A stretch of DNA of 64,000 nt from Siderastrea siderea. Taxonomy: Eukaryota > Cnidaria > Anthozoa > Scleractinia > Rhizangiidae. The notes below the pieces were generated by a model, which had not been told where the DNA came from, did not search any database, and was given only the letters and a program-made list of their open reading frames with translations. A program made the translations under genes and the position numbers. This document shows positions 38,601 through 47,469 of the stretch, in pieces. Position 1 is the first letter of the stretch. Every line of letters starts with the position of its first letter. Location of the stretch: positions 13,692,453 to 13,756,452 of the forward strand of contig OZ034978.1 of assembly GCA_964030785.1 (NCBI GenBank), read 5' to 3'.

Positions 38601-39597
38601 TTATATGGATCAAAACGTCAATGCTAAGGTGTCACCAATGTACCTAGGGATTTTCGTTGGCTTTGGCGGGATTTTAGGTAAGTGCAGCTTAGACGTCGAC
38701 TGTCTTTTATGTATTTATTGAGGAAACGAGTGCTGTCTTCAGTTTCTGAGCCCACGGTATTCATTAGAGATGTTACTTGCTGGCTATAGTGATTAGAGTA
38801 TTAGATGGAGTGTTCGTGTGCTTTTCATAATTGAGGGAGTTAGAATACAAAGCATCAAGATTTGCGAGAAATAGCACATGTTCCAGGATCTAATGCTTTG
38901 TCTTGGCTATCAGTTGATAGTCAGTGACGATTGAGCCAGCAGCCATGTTCGTGTATTCGCAATAGACGAATTTCCATCAGTCTACGATGCTCACAGTTTT
39001 AGCTTGGGTTCCCGAGTGATGTTGTTGTTATCAAGGTTTTTATCGTTGTTGTCGTTGTTGTTGTGTTCTTCTTCTTCGTCTTCGTTTTCAGTCAATGTGA
39101 AGTTCTCCAGCAATTAACAAACGCGAGCTCTTAATTGTGCAAGATATCATATTTTGATCCTCACAAACTTAACTTTCATGTTACGTTTTCGTAGTGGCAG
39201 GTATGTGTGCTAACAACTGAGAGGCAGATATTTAGCTTCGTCTGGATTTTGGTTCAAACAGTTTTAAGTGTTCCAAACCAAACTATTATTGCAACGTTTA
39301 GGCTACGTTATCGGTAAAAACGGCTTACATTCTTAACGTCTACAAGTCGATAGTTTATCGTTTCTTTCAGGCGCGGCTGTGGGGTTTGTTTTAAGTTCCG
39401 TCTTCCTTTCGCTTTTTGTGGAAACTGGAGTTCAGACCTCCCTCACTTCTCAAGATACTCGTTGGGTGGGGAATTGGTGGCTAGGCTTTGCCATATTTGG
39501 AGGCTTTGGTATATTTTGGAGTCTCTGGCTTTTCGGATTTCCTAAAGAATTTCCGCAGACCAAAAAGAGAAGAGAAGAAGGCAGCTACACGAAAGAT
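35663..39597 (+). CDS. Second SLCO/OATP-type transporter, four exons seen, 3' end missing
   Basis: Paralogue of the minus-strand transporter. Exons: 35663-35871 (ATG at 35672), 36503-36684, 38411-38677, 39371-39597, all with AG/GT boundaries. Phases after exons 1-4 are 2,1,1,0, identical to the other gene, and exon 2 is 182 bp in both. About 292 codons are present. Signatures include PKWFLFFLSQYYFTQS, STIEKRFAFS, SSYEIANIIVTP, LYYALFILGMVIRGLG and TRWVGNWWLGFAIFGG. No counterpart of the other gene's exons 5 and 6 is seen before the viral element begins. The gene therefore either continues beyond it or is truncated. A Penelope-like fragment lies in intron 2. Confidence 0.83.
36149..36365. repeat. 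210-bp interspersed repeat, copy 2 of 3
   Basis: Same family as 15078-15292. It begins TTTAACCCTTTAATCCCC and ends GGCTTAAAGGGTTTAA. It lies in intron 1 of the plus-strand SLCO gene, followed by a C-run at 36424-36436. Confidence 0.65.
36697..36902. repeat. 210-bp interspersed repeat, copy 3 of 3
   Basis: Begins TTAACGCTTTAAGCCCC directly after SLCO exon 2 and ends near TAGAGCGTTAA. It is related to the copies at 15078 and 36149 and carries inner words such as GGTGATCA in inverse order relative to them. Confidence 0.6.
37162..38033 (+). mobile_element. Penelope-like retroelement remnant with 12-bp target duplication
   Basis: The 12-bp word TAGCTAGCATCA flanks it at 37150-37161 and 38034-38045. 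Inverted arms of about 200 bp (37198-37393 and 37830-38031) surround the 3' part of a coding region with a GIY-YIG endonuclease domain. Inverted or rearranged ends and a GIY-YIG domain are typical of Penelope-like elements. The reverse transcriptase is absent, so this is a 5'-truncated copy. Confidence 0.78.
37546..37863 (+). pseudogene. GIY-YIG endonuclease domain of a Penelope-like element (fragment)
   Basis: About 105 codons open without a proper start. The core reads VIYKASCWDCNDFYIGKT, then R..LHDRKTEHF, then H...GHNIKWENFDIL and a conserved glutamate in IKETLLIQELKP. This matches the GIY-YIG nuclease fold, with the Cys pair seen in Penelope-like versions. It is the C-terminal domain of a longer RT-EN protein whose RT part is missing. 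Confidence 0.8.
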
Positions 39598-40152
39598 GTA
39601 GGTTGTCACTATAAATACCTTACCCAACTCAATAAACATAATGCTATTAAGATAGAAATTCAAACATTTCTACTTGTCTGTCATTTCAAATAATTCATGT
39701 GACCACTTGGAGTCACAACGTTTTCTGGAAAGTTTCCTTTTTACGAAGCGAAATCTTTCAGACAGTTGATTGCGTGTTTTGTCTTGATGACTGAGCTATG
39801 CATTGCAGCCCAGTACGTTGAGGGTTTTCGACTCTTTTAAGATTGGACCCTATCTTGAGTGATGACGTCACAGTAAACATCTTGCGTGTGACTCCATTAT
39901 TATATATCGATTTCGATATGAAATTTTGAAAACAAGCCAAATATCGGTAATTCGTATAATTGCTCAGCTGATTATAGAGAAGCGCGTGCACTGATTGGTC
40001 GAGGATTACGTCAGATCTTGCTATAATCACCCTGCGCGAGGTGATTATAATACTAAGGGTGTGTTTCTTTGGGAGAATCCGAAAACGATTTGTGATCCCA
40101 GATCATATGGATTCTTCGACACCAAAGAAACGCAAAATCCGAAAAAGGATTA
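39598..40152. other. Intron or downstream region, no gene seen
   Basis: Follows the last visible SLCO exon. Two short blocks (40076-40160) carry AATCCGAAAA words like those at 23325-23430. No exon could be recognised. Confidence 0.45.
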
Positions 40153-40342
40153 ACAAATAAAAACGCCAAAACCGTGCTTTGTTCTGTGATAAAACAAGCA
40201 AGGAAGTGACTAGAGCACAAAAAAATTGTAGGGTGAACACGAGCCGCAGGCGAGTGCTTCTCCCTACCTCTTGAGTGCTCTCGTCACTTCCTTGCGTGCT
40301 TTATCACAGAACAAAGCACGGTTTTGGCTTTTTTATTTGTTT
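40153..40342. repeat. Short foldback repeat
   Basis: Arms 40153-40218 and 40275-40342 are inverse copies (AAAACCGTGCTTTGTTCTGT and complement) around a 56-bp loop. It is likely a MITE. Confidence 0.75.
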
Positions 40343-40749
40343 TATAATACACCTTTGATCTCATTTGTAAAGGAATTGGCTTTAATTTGCAAGAAAACAA
40401 GTTTTATTCATAGCTTGCAAGCGCGTGCAAGAAAGGTTGTCAGCTTGCCAGCGCGTAGAATGGCATCACGGGTTACTCCGTGCGTCTGTACTCCGATAAA
40501 GCACGCTGTTTCAACCAATAAGAGCGCGCGTTATATCGAAACTTTGTTATAAATATACTTTCAGTTTCAGATTGTCAAAGTAAGAAGGAAAGAGTGAAAC
40601 GACAACTGGACAGAAATTTCAAGTTTTAGTTAAAGAACTGGAACTCTCTGTGATTCTCTAACCATGTAAACACAAACTTTACAAACTAAAAGTGATTTGA
40701 CTTAAACCGAACATACGTACACACATAACATGTACACCGGTTGGATGTT

Positions 40750-40969
40750 TAGACTGCGAGTAGTCTCTAATTTTGGCGATAACGATCGTGGGGCGGGTGA
40801 AACATGAAAATACGCACACGCGCGCGCGAAATTCCGGGGAGACGCGACGTGAAGGGAGCGCTAAACATGAGGGGAGCGTCGTGTCTCCCCGGAATTTCGC
40901 GCGCGCACGTGTGTATTTTCGCCCACCCCACGATTGCTATCGCCAAAATTAGAGACTACTCACAGTCTA
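40750..40969. mobile_element. 220-bp Mutator-like MITE with 9-bp target duplication
   Basis: Ends begin TAGACTG(C/T)GAGTAGTCTC and are inverted. The 9-bp word TTGGATGTT flanks both sides (40741-40749 and 40970-40978). The interior is itself palindromic and CpG-rich (ACGCGCGCGCG). A 9-bp duplication suits Mutator-type mobilisation. Same end family as the 4.7 kb foldback at 16405-21103. Confidence 0.75.
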
Positions 40970-40978
40970 TTGGATGTT

Positions 40979-42898
40979 TTGTACTTCACGTTTTGATTGG
41001 TTAATTGTCGTTCTATCGTTTGTTGCAATTGGCCTCATGTGAATACTTAAATTACAACAGGCCTAATAAGGAAAACGTTTCCCCTTTTTCGTACACATAC
41101 AGCGATTTGTTGTGTAAACAAAGTCAAATTTCACTGCTGCAACAAATGAAATGCTGCGCGTGCTTGGAAACGGGCAAACATTGAGATCACTTCAGTAAAG
41201 AACATGAAATTTCAAAAATGTTTTATTTCCGTGACAACGTTTCCTTGCTTGTGAAGTGTCGACGAAAGGGTGTGCATCTTACACCAACTCCGGTTTTGGT
41301 TGATTTTGAAGAAGAATGAACTCAGCGAAATATGTTATTAATACTTTATAGAGACCACAAGTTCAAGGGGTACCGTCCCAATATGTAGTGAAGATCCGAT
41401 GGCAATTTCTCAACAAGACAAGAAGTGACTCAAAGGTACATAGTGAATGAACCCCCTAAATAGGGATGAGTTGAAAAGCCCCCTGGAACTGATCTTTAAA
41501 CTGCAAATTCAAAAATTCTGTTTTAGCCGCCAAAATGGCCGTTTCGGTGAATAAAACACAGTACTATTTTAATTAAGGCCATTAGAGCCCTATATTCACA
41601 GGGGCTGGGCCGGCACTAAAAGGCCAAATTGGGTCCCACTGTGGATTGTTAAAGCCCCAGATTGGTAGGTTTGCTCCAGCTGTGACCGAAATAGTTCCAC
41701 AGAGGGTCGAATGAGAGCCCTAGGGCATCAGAACTAACTAAGCATTTTGGGGTACCAACAGTGTAATAAAGTTTCCAAGTGGTAGAGAACCTCAGAATTG
41801 CATTTGTGTACTAGTAAATGTTTAAAGCTGATAACAAATCTCAAAGAGAGAAGATTGGTCACTATCTCTGAGGAAGATCGAGTCGGATTATTTTCGAAAT
41901 ACCCACAGTCCGTGTCACCCGGATGCGCTTCTAACGAGACCAATTGGACAATTTCTGATGTAATGGAAAAGATACCTCAATTGTCGATTTCTGATTTTAA
42001 AACACCTTAGAGAGGTTTTCAAATATTGAAATAAAAGCCGTCACGCTTACTTTCCGGGGCTTAACAATACTGAGCAAGAAAAGTTATTAAGTGTTGTATG
42101 CCTTATCTGATGTTCCAAATCACACAAACGTAATTCTGTGTTGTTGACGTCCCATAGGTTGCTTTATGAGGGAAGAGAGGAGGGACACTCAACAAACTCC
42201 ATAAACGGAAGACGAAATTGCTTTCACAGCGTTGGCGATAAGGCGCTATTCCTGAGGAAAGCGGCGTGCTTACTCGAAGGTGTGTGAATCTCGACTTTAA
42301 GCGCAGATAAAGGATGAGTTCGATTGGCCGTGGTCCTGATAAAGTATTAAAGGAAGAGGCTCAGAAAATAAAAAGGGATGTCTGAATTTCAGTTTATGAT
42401 TACTTTGTGTTAGTACCATAATACCCGTTTGAATGTCAAAACAAGCACTCTTTCAACTTCGCACTGAATGTGAACAAATTCCTTTATTATAGGGGGGCTG
42501 CAAGAAACGAGGTTGCAGTATAAAGCCAATGATCTCCAACGACCAAGATTCAACGACGTTTAGCAGATCAAGACAAAATGGACACAATATTGAATCTTAG
42601 TTCATTATCTTAGTTAAGTGACAGATTTACTCGCAAGAGCCATTGGAAAATTGCTTTGTTAAAGGTAGACAATGTAAAAAGTAATATTGCAACCATATAT
42701 TGTGATTAGTCAACGATATTAATTGTATAGGGATACTCACAGTGTATCTATAATATTAGGTCCTAGGGCGCGTAAAAGCAAAAACTGATAAATTATTAGG
42801 AGGGGATACAAACTTTACCATGACATGCAAGTGTACGTGTGTTAGTCACTAAGTAGTAACTGATAAAATAATTGAAAAGGGACAAGAATGTTAATGTA
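40979..42898. other. Host DNA left of the viral element, no gene seen
   Basis: AT-rich sequence with no recognisable coding region. A 21-bp word at 42303-42323 recurs at 42913-42933, close to the place where the viral element must begin, and could belong to its terminal region or to a host repeat. Confidence 0.4.
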
Positions 42899-43073
42899 AG
42901 TTATAAGAGAGTGCAGATAAAGGATGAGTTCGAAAGATAAAAGGTAAGTTCGACGAGTTCGAATCAATTAAGGAAGGATGGTAACGTTCTGTTGGTTTCA
43001 AGAGAATCGGAAGGGATGATTTTGTTTCTGTTACAAGATATACGAGAATATGATGACGTTTTTTAAGATAAGA

Positions 43074-43116
43074 TATAAGATATGAGATATGAGATATGAG
43101 ATATGAAATATGAGAG
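43074..43116. repeat. AGATATG short tandem repeat
   Basis: Five to six units of (A)GATATGA in a row, next to the left part of the viral element. Confidence 0.85.
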
Positions 43117-43200
43117 TAGTAAAGGACGCTCGTATGGGGCATATGGAGGCTTCTGATTGGTCGAGAGCGATCACGTGACTAGAGGAACTTCCGGTGGGGG

Positions 43201-43416
43201 AAACCGCGGACCAGTGGGTAAAAAAGGGATCGCGGGCTCATGGGAACCGGAAGTCACGTGTTTTGGAATGGGAAACCGCTGGCGAGTAGGAAAATAGGAT
43301 CGTGGGCTCATGGGAACCGGAAGTCACGTGTTTTAGGATGGGAAACCGCTGAGCAATGTGAAAAAAGGATCGTGGGCTCAAGGGGAAGTAAAACCGCTGA
43401 GAAAACGCGGGCTCAA
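43201..43416. repeat. 70-72-bp tandem repeats near the left end of the viral element
   Basis: About 3.5 units, starting at 43201, 43273, 43343 and 43390. Each begins AAACCGC and contains GGGCTCATGGGAACCGGAAG followed by TCACGTG. The CACGTG word also occurs in the bidirectional promoters at 44245-44498 and 60091-60328. The repeats may be part of a terminal repeat, an origin or an enhancer; the role is inferred only from position. Confidence 0.75.
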
Positions 43417-43599
43417 AGTCCAAAGTCCAATGGGGGGAACGTGGGTGGTCCTTGAAAAGTACACAAAATGAATAAATGACATTTTTTATTGATTTGTTTT
43501 ACAATAACTCCTTTGTGTTCCTATTTGAGAAGTGTTCCTTTTATGATGGAGTTACTGGTATCCATAGGGGTAAGCCTTGAAGGTGCGGGTATGAATAAC

Positions 43600-44244
43600 T
43601 CATTTGTCAGGTGAGTGAGCTCTGTAGGGAAGACTCATAATGCTCTTCATGCGGGGAATGACGTCACTTTGGTTCTTTCCCAGATAGTGCAGGGTTTTGT
43701 GGTCAGGATCAACTGGATCTGGGAGTAGTCCCCAGTATCCGCTCGTGGTGGTGTTCTCGTTTTCATAAAGAGTACCATTCCACCATGGACCAGGCCAGTG
43801 AACTTTGTCAACTTCCTCCGTAAACTCAAGGTCGCGGCTATATCGTCTAGGGGGAATCTCCATGACGGAAAGAGGAACAGCGTGTTGGCAGTTTGGGCAA
43901 TGGGGGTTGTGAGACGGATTTGAGTTGGGTGTGTTGCATTCCATGGCACAGGAGGGGTGACAAGGTTTATTACAGCACCTCAACTTGGAAGAATAGTGGA
44001 CTTGTATCGCACAGAATACACAGGGGTTGGATGGAGGATCTGTGGAAAGAGACTTCCCGTGAACGTTTCGGCTGCAGCTAGGACAGGTGGACGCGTAGAC
44101 ACGTTTCTTGAGATAGTCCTTGGCACAGGGGGTATGACAAGATTGACCACAGCAGGTCAACTTGGTATTATCGGTGACAGGCGTCAAACAGATCACACAT
44201 GGTTTGGGTTGAGCCATCACTTGTTGGGTTTCTGGATTATCCAT
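43600..44244 (-). CDS. Tandem RING-like zinc-finger protein
   Basis: 214 residues, first gene at the left side and read leftward. Two copies of a cysteine/histidine pattern are visible: C16, C19, C31, C32, C36, H37, C40, C54, C57 and C75, C78, C90, C91, C95, H96, C99, C116, C119. The spacing resembles RING/treble-clef fingers, which bind zinc and often act as ubiquitin ligases. The C-terminal 90 residues have no recognisable domain. It shares a bidirectional promoter with the gene at 44499, with a TATA box at 44272-44279. This suggests an early or regulatory protein, but ligase activity is only a guess. Confidence 0.65.
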   Translation of the reverse strand: MDNPETQQVMAQPKPCVICLTPVTDNTKLTCCGQSCHTPCAKDYLKKRVYASTCPSCSRNVHGKSLSTDPPSNPCVFCAIQVHYSSKLRCCNKPCHPSCAMECNTPNSNPSHNPHCPNCQHAVPLSVMEIPPRRYSRDLEFTEEVDKVHWPGPWWNGTLYENENTTTSGYWGLLPDPVDPDHKTLHYLGKNQSDVIPRMKSIMSLPYRAHSPDK

Positions 44245-44498
44245 GAGTTGAAGTGTGAAATGAGACGGGGGTTTTTATAGAGAAACAAAAGGGTCACGTG
44301 GGAGGGAAGGGACCAATGAGAGAAAGGCCCCATCATGCTGTGGGAGGGGAAGAGGTGGGGGGACCCCCCTCCCCCCTCCTTAGATAGACCATGGTGCATT
44401 GCGCGGATCGGGGTATATAAGTCAAGGGAGGCCCCAGGACGCCATTCCTAGCTTTGAGTCTTGTCTGAGCGACTTATGTTTGTTGTCTGTGCTGAAAA
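44245..44498. promoter_or_regulatory. Bidirectional promoter, left copy
   Basis: Lies between two divergent genes. Toward the left gene it has TATAAAAA (complement of 44272-44279), TCACGTG (E-box-like, 44294-44300) and CCAAT (44312-44316). The centre is a G/C block with GGGGGGACCCCCC and a CCATGGTGCAT word (44389-44399). Toward the right gene it has TATATAA (44414-44420). The whole module is an inverted copy of 60091-60328. Confidence 0.75.
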
Positions 44499-45056
44499 AT
44501 GTCTGGAACAACGTTGGGATCCCTGCGGAGCTATGTGAATGTAAATGGAGAGGAGGGTTTGAGGAGAAGAAGGATTGAGAGAACGCCAGTGGAGAGGTAC
44601 ACTCGTCAAATGTACGAGAGGCGAGAGGAAGCATGGCGCCCCCTCAACAAATACCGCGTGGCTGCGTTCCTTCGGCTGTTTTTAATGTGTTTTGTGGATA
44701 TAGAGAATGGTCGCCCACTCCACCCAGTCACGTACAAGATGTTGCAAAAGACCCTGATTACCCGCATCATCCCATTCATTTGTCGACGGTTGGTGTACAC
44801 CATGGATGAGACATTTTGGATTATTAGTTTGCCCCACTTTAAGGAACTTGATAATTATTTGATTAATCACCTACCAGGAGTGCATGCCGGACAACGCTGG
44901 CAGGACATTGTCTATTTTTTTCAAGAAGTAGAAAAGCAGCGAAAGGTGGAGCAGGAAGAGGACTCCAGCGAGGAGGAGGAGGAGGATGCTGGAGCACTGA
45001 ACTATCAACAGTACCGACAAATAGAACCCTATTATAGGGACAGAGACATTTGTTGA
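44499..45056 (+). CDS. Unknown viral protein with acidic tail
   Basis: 185 residues of unknown function. The N-terminus is arginine-rich, the middle (about residues 45-140) is predicted to be mainly helical with several aromatic and hydrophobic segments, and residues 150-167 form a Glu/Asp/Ser-rich stretch. The ATG follows a TATATAA box by about 80 bp. Its place beside a bidirectional promoter suggests early expression. I do not recognise a family. Confidence 0.6.
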   Translation: MSGTTLGSLRSYVNVNGEEGLRRRRIERTPVERYTRQMYERREEAWRPLNKYRVAAFLRLFLMCFVDIENGRPLHPVTYKMLQKTLITRIIPFICRRLVYTMDETFWIISLPHFKELDNYLINHLPGVHAGQRWQDIVYFFQEVEKQRKVEQEEDSSEEEEEDAGALNYQQYRQIEPYYRDRDIC

Positions 45057-45303
45057 GTTTTTATTTTTATTGTGAGTCAAGAACATTTTGTAAGTAAAGT
45101 TTTTTATTTTTTAATTAAAAAAGAGTTGGTGTTACAAATGGTGGTTGGTCTTCTTTGCCACGCGGGTGGGGCGCTCCTATGTACAATTGGAAAAGCTATC
45201 TACAATTTTGAAAAAATAAAAAGTAAAAGCTATGTACAATGGGAAAAAGTAAGACATTGAAAAAAGAAAGCTATGTACAATTCCAAAAGTAAAAACTAAG
45301 AAA
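45057..45303. terminator. AT-rich convergent 3' region
   Basis: Sits between two converging genes. It contains A/T-rich polyadenylation-like words on both strands (AATAAAAAG at about 45216; TTTTATT at 45060-45068) and three copies of a CTATGTACAAT word (around 45176, 45228 and 45270). Confidence 0.5.
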
Positions 45304-45996
45304 TTACAAATGAAAGTCTTCCAGTTCCATACGTAATTGATCAATGTTCTCGGGTAGACAGAAGGTGCGGTTGAACAAGGCTTGAATTTCGGCTCGGGTT
45401 TTCTCGTCCACATCCCGGGATCCCACAATAGCACTGCTTTGATGAAGGGTGGGCTTTTTAGGTCCCCAAGGAACAAATTGACTGCCAGTGACCAGGGTGG
45501 CGGCATTCTCATTGACTTGGTAGTAATGGTCCGAGCGGTACCATGATTGACTGGGGATGTCAAACAGGTAGACGGGTTTGCCTTGATCCATAGCCAATTG
45601 CACCGTCCAACCAGTGCCTCCTTTCACACGTTTATGATCCGGTTCCAAGATGCCAAAGGCATAGATGGTATGGGCTTTTTTGGCCAATTGATAATTACGT
45701 TGCAATAATTGCAAGGTGTAAAAATGACTGGGCATTTTTTTGCCTAGTTTCTCCGCTGCCTGGTGAAGATGGGGGTTGGCCAGCATCAGAACTTCCACCG
45801 TAGAAGGGGTGATGAAAGTGGATCGAGGATGGTTCGGGGGGACCAGGACTTCTAGTTGCATCCCAAAGTGTTTGGCCTGTTCTTCCACCAGGACATCCGT
45901 ACCTTTGGCTCCCCCTGTGTAGACCACATGGCCATGACCCACTTGCAGTTCCAAGGCACCGAGATCTTGTTCTCCGATCATGATGTCTGGGGGCAT
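45304..45996 (-). CDS. SLOG-fold (DprA/YspA-like Rossmann) protein
   Basis: 230 residues from the ATG at 45996; an upstream in-frame TTG at 46026 is not needed. Residues 25-34 read VYTGGAKGTD, the nucleotide-binding loop of the SLOG superfamily (GGA.G.D). RN follows at 100-101, and GGTGWTVQLA...GKPVYLFD at 127-146 matches the second SLOG loop and strand. SLOG proteins bind nucleotides or nucleotide-derived ligands: in bacteria DprA loads ssDNA and other members sense signals for effector proteins. The role in this virus is unknown. It is divergent from the gene at 46212 across a promoter with three CCAAT repeats. Confidence 0.75.
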   Translation of the reverse strand: MPPDIMIGEQDLGALELQVGHGHVVYTGGAKGTDVLVEEQAKHFGMQLEVLVPPNHPRSTFITPSTVEVLMLANPHLHQAAEKLGKKMPSHFYTLQLLQRNYQLAKKAHTIYAFGILEPDHKRVKGGTGWTVQLAMDQGKPVYLFDIPSQSWYRSDHYYQVNENAATLVTGSQFVPWGPKKPTLHQSSAIVGSRDVDEKTRAEIQALFNRTFCLPENIDQLRMELEDFHL

Positions 45997-46211
45997 GGCT
46001 TTTGAGAATGAAGATCTAGTGACCAAGGGACCGTCTTAAATAGGGACAGTTGACCAATGGGAAGACAAGAGGTCCTTAGTTGGATTGAACAAGCTGACCA
46101 ATGGGAAGATAACAAGTCCTTATAGGGGTAGGAGAAGCTGACCAATGACAGTCAAGGGTCTAAGGTATAAAAAGGCAGGGTCGGTAGGGGTGACATCAAC
46201 CTTTGAGTACG
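45997..46211. promoter_or_regulatory. Divergent promoter with three CCAAT repeats
   Basis: Three units starting at 46049, 46093 and 46138 (spacing 44-45 bp) share G(T/C)TGACCAATG; the first two continue GGAAGA and end GTCCTTA. CCAAT boxes of this type bind NF-Y in animals. TATAAAAAGG at 46166-46175 serves the rightward gene (ATG 46 bp on), and a TATTTAAG-like word (complement near 46035) may serve the leftward SLOG gene. Confidence 0.7.
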
Positions 46212-47081
46212 ATGTCCACCGATCGGAAGAGAAAATCAACCCATCCCCCAGAGGGGAAAAAGAAGAAGAAGGCCATTCAACATATGACGCCCGTGGACTG
46301 TGATCCTGTGGTGTGCGACGTGGTGGAAGACACTCGAGCTGCGGTGGAAGATATGATGAAAGAATTGAATGACATGGTGGAGCAATCACCCCCATCACCT
46401 CAATTCACCTTGACGACCGTGTATGATCCTCCCAGTTCAGTGGACACTATGGTATGTCCTTACCATGAGGTGCGTTTGGAGGCCCGAGAATCTCAAAAGG
46501 GATGGAAGTATGTGAAATGTCCCATGCAACCGTGTTTGCTGTTTTGTGGTCAAGATCAAGTGCTGGAGTATATGAAAGCCGTGTATAGTCAACCTCATGT
46601 AGAAGTGTTGGACATGTGGGGTGGTTTACAATGCTTTTGCCGTGAACCCGCTACGCTTCAACAGAGTCATTCGACCCAGAACCCCGATCGGTTGTTTCTG
46701 ACTTGTTCCAAGAAAACGTGTGGCTTCTTCCGATGGGCCGATCAACCCTTGGGTTCCAAGTACTGGACGTGGTTTCATGACAACCCTCCCAAAAAAGCCG
46801 ACCAACAAGCTGAAGCACCCACCCGTGATGCTCAAGGATATCCCAAGAGGGGCTATGACATCCCTGGCCCGCCCCCTCGAGTCCAGAGCAAAGAGGACGT
46901 GGAACGAGAACGACCCCTGACAGACTATGAGAAACAATTGTTACGAGAAATTCAAGAGCTCAAGAACCGTCACGAAATGATGGTAGCCCCAGCTCCACCA
47001 CCCCCCAAGTACAGTGACAGTGTGGAGAACTGGCAGAAAGGTCTAGAGACCGTCAGTTACGGCCGTCTAGGTCTCTTTTAA
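46212..47081 (+). CDS. GRF-type zinc-finger protein
   Basis: 289 residues from the ATG at 46212 (an upstream in-frame TTG is less likely). A lysine-rich N-terminus is a probable nuclear signal. A first cysteine cluster (C82, C103, C108, C112) precedes a clear GRF zinc finger at residues 141-177: C-F-C, then NPDRLFLTC, then C170 and FFRWAD. GRF fingers bind single-stranded nucleic acid and occur in topoisomerase III, APE2 and NEIL3. A coiled region and proline-rich tail follow. It starts the plus-strand block just ahead of the integrase, so a role in replication or integration is possible. Confidence 0.68.
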   Translation: MSTDRKRKSTHPPEGKKKKKAIQHMTPVDCDPVVCDVVEDTRAAVEDMMKELNDMVEQSPPSPQFTLTTVYDPPSSVDTMVCPYHEVRLEARESQKGWKYVKCPMQPCLLFCGQDQVLEYMKAVYSQPHVEVLDMWGGLQCFCREPATLQQSHSTQNPDRLFLTCSKKTCGFFRWADQPLGSKYWTWFHDNPPKKADQQAEAPTRDAQGYPKRGYDIPGPPPRVQSKEDVERERPLTDYEKQLLREIQELKNRHEMMVAPAPPPPKYSDSVENWQKGLETVSYGRLGLF

Positions 47082-47082
47082 A

Positions 47083-47469
47083 ATGAGAGAACGAATAAAA
47101 TGTTTTATCAATGTCACCATGGAGTCTGTATGTGATGCATGGGAGTCTATCTTGTCCCTGGGGCAATGGCAATGTCATCAAACCCTTTGTCAAGTCTTAT
47201 ATGATCATCAACCCAGTACTAAAATCCCCATACCCCCTTGTCCCGAGGACACGCATCCTCTTCACCTCTTTGAAGAAACCCATGTGGACCACAACCTATA
47301 TCGATGGGTGGTGTTTGTCTTATGGTTAAAAGTTCACCCAGAGGCATGGCGATGGTATCGAATCATTCAAAAGGCGCATCCCCACACGGTCCCCACCATA
47401 TCGACCTTATGGGATGAATGCCAAAAAGTATGGCCCCTCGAAAGAAAAAGGTCTCCCCATCATGGTTGA
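47083..47469 (+). CDS. Small unknown protein overlapping the integrase start
   Basis: 128 residues, starting one base after the stop of the GRF gene; a second ATG at 47113 is possible. Tryptophan-rich (WVVFVLWLKVHPEAWRWY) and helical in appearance, with no recognised domain. Its last 52 bases overlap the integrase gene in another frame. Confidence 0.5.
   Translation: MRERIKCFINVTMESVCDAWESILSLGQWQCHQTLCQVLYDHQPSTKIPIPPCPEDTHPLHLFEETHVDHNLYRWVVFVLWLKVHPEAWRWYRIIQKAHPHTVPTISTLWDECQKVWPLERKRSPHHG

Noticed and set aside
40979..42898. Exons 5-6 of the plus-strand SLCO gene
   Set aside because: Looked for text like LVFSRLPFVF or FYLPPGKIALLYG in this stretch and found none.
43201..43416. Possible CRISPR-like array
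   Set aside because: Units are contiguous tandem repeats without unique spacers, in eukaryotic/viral DNA, with no cas genes.
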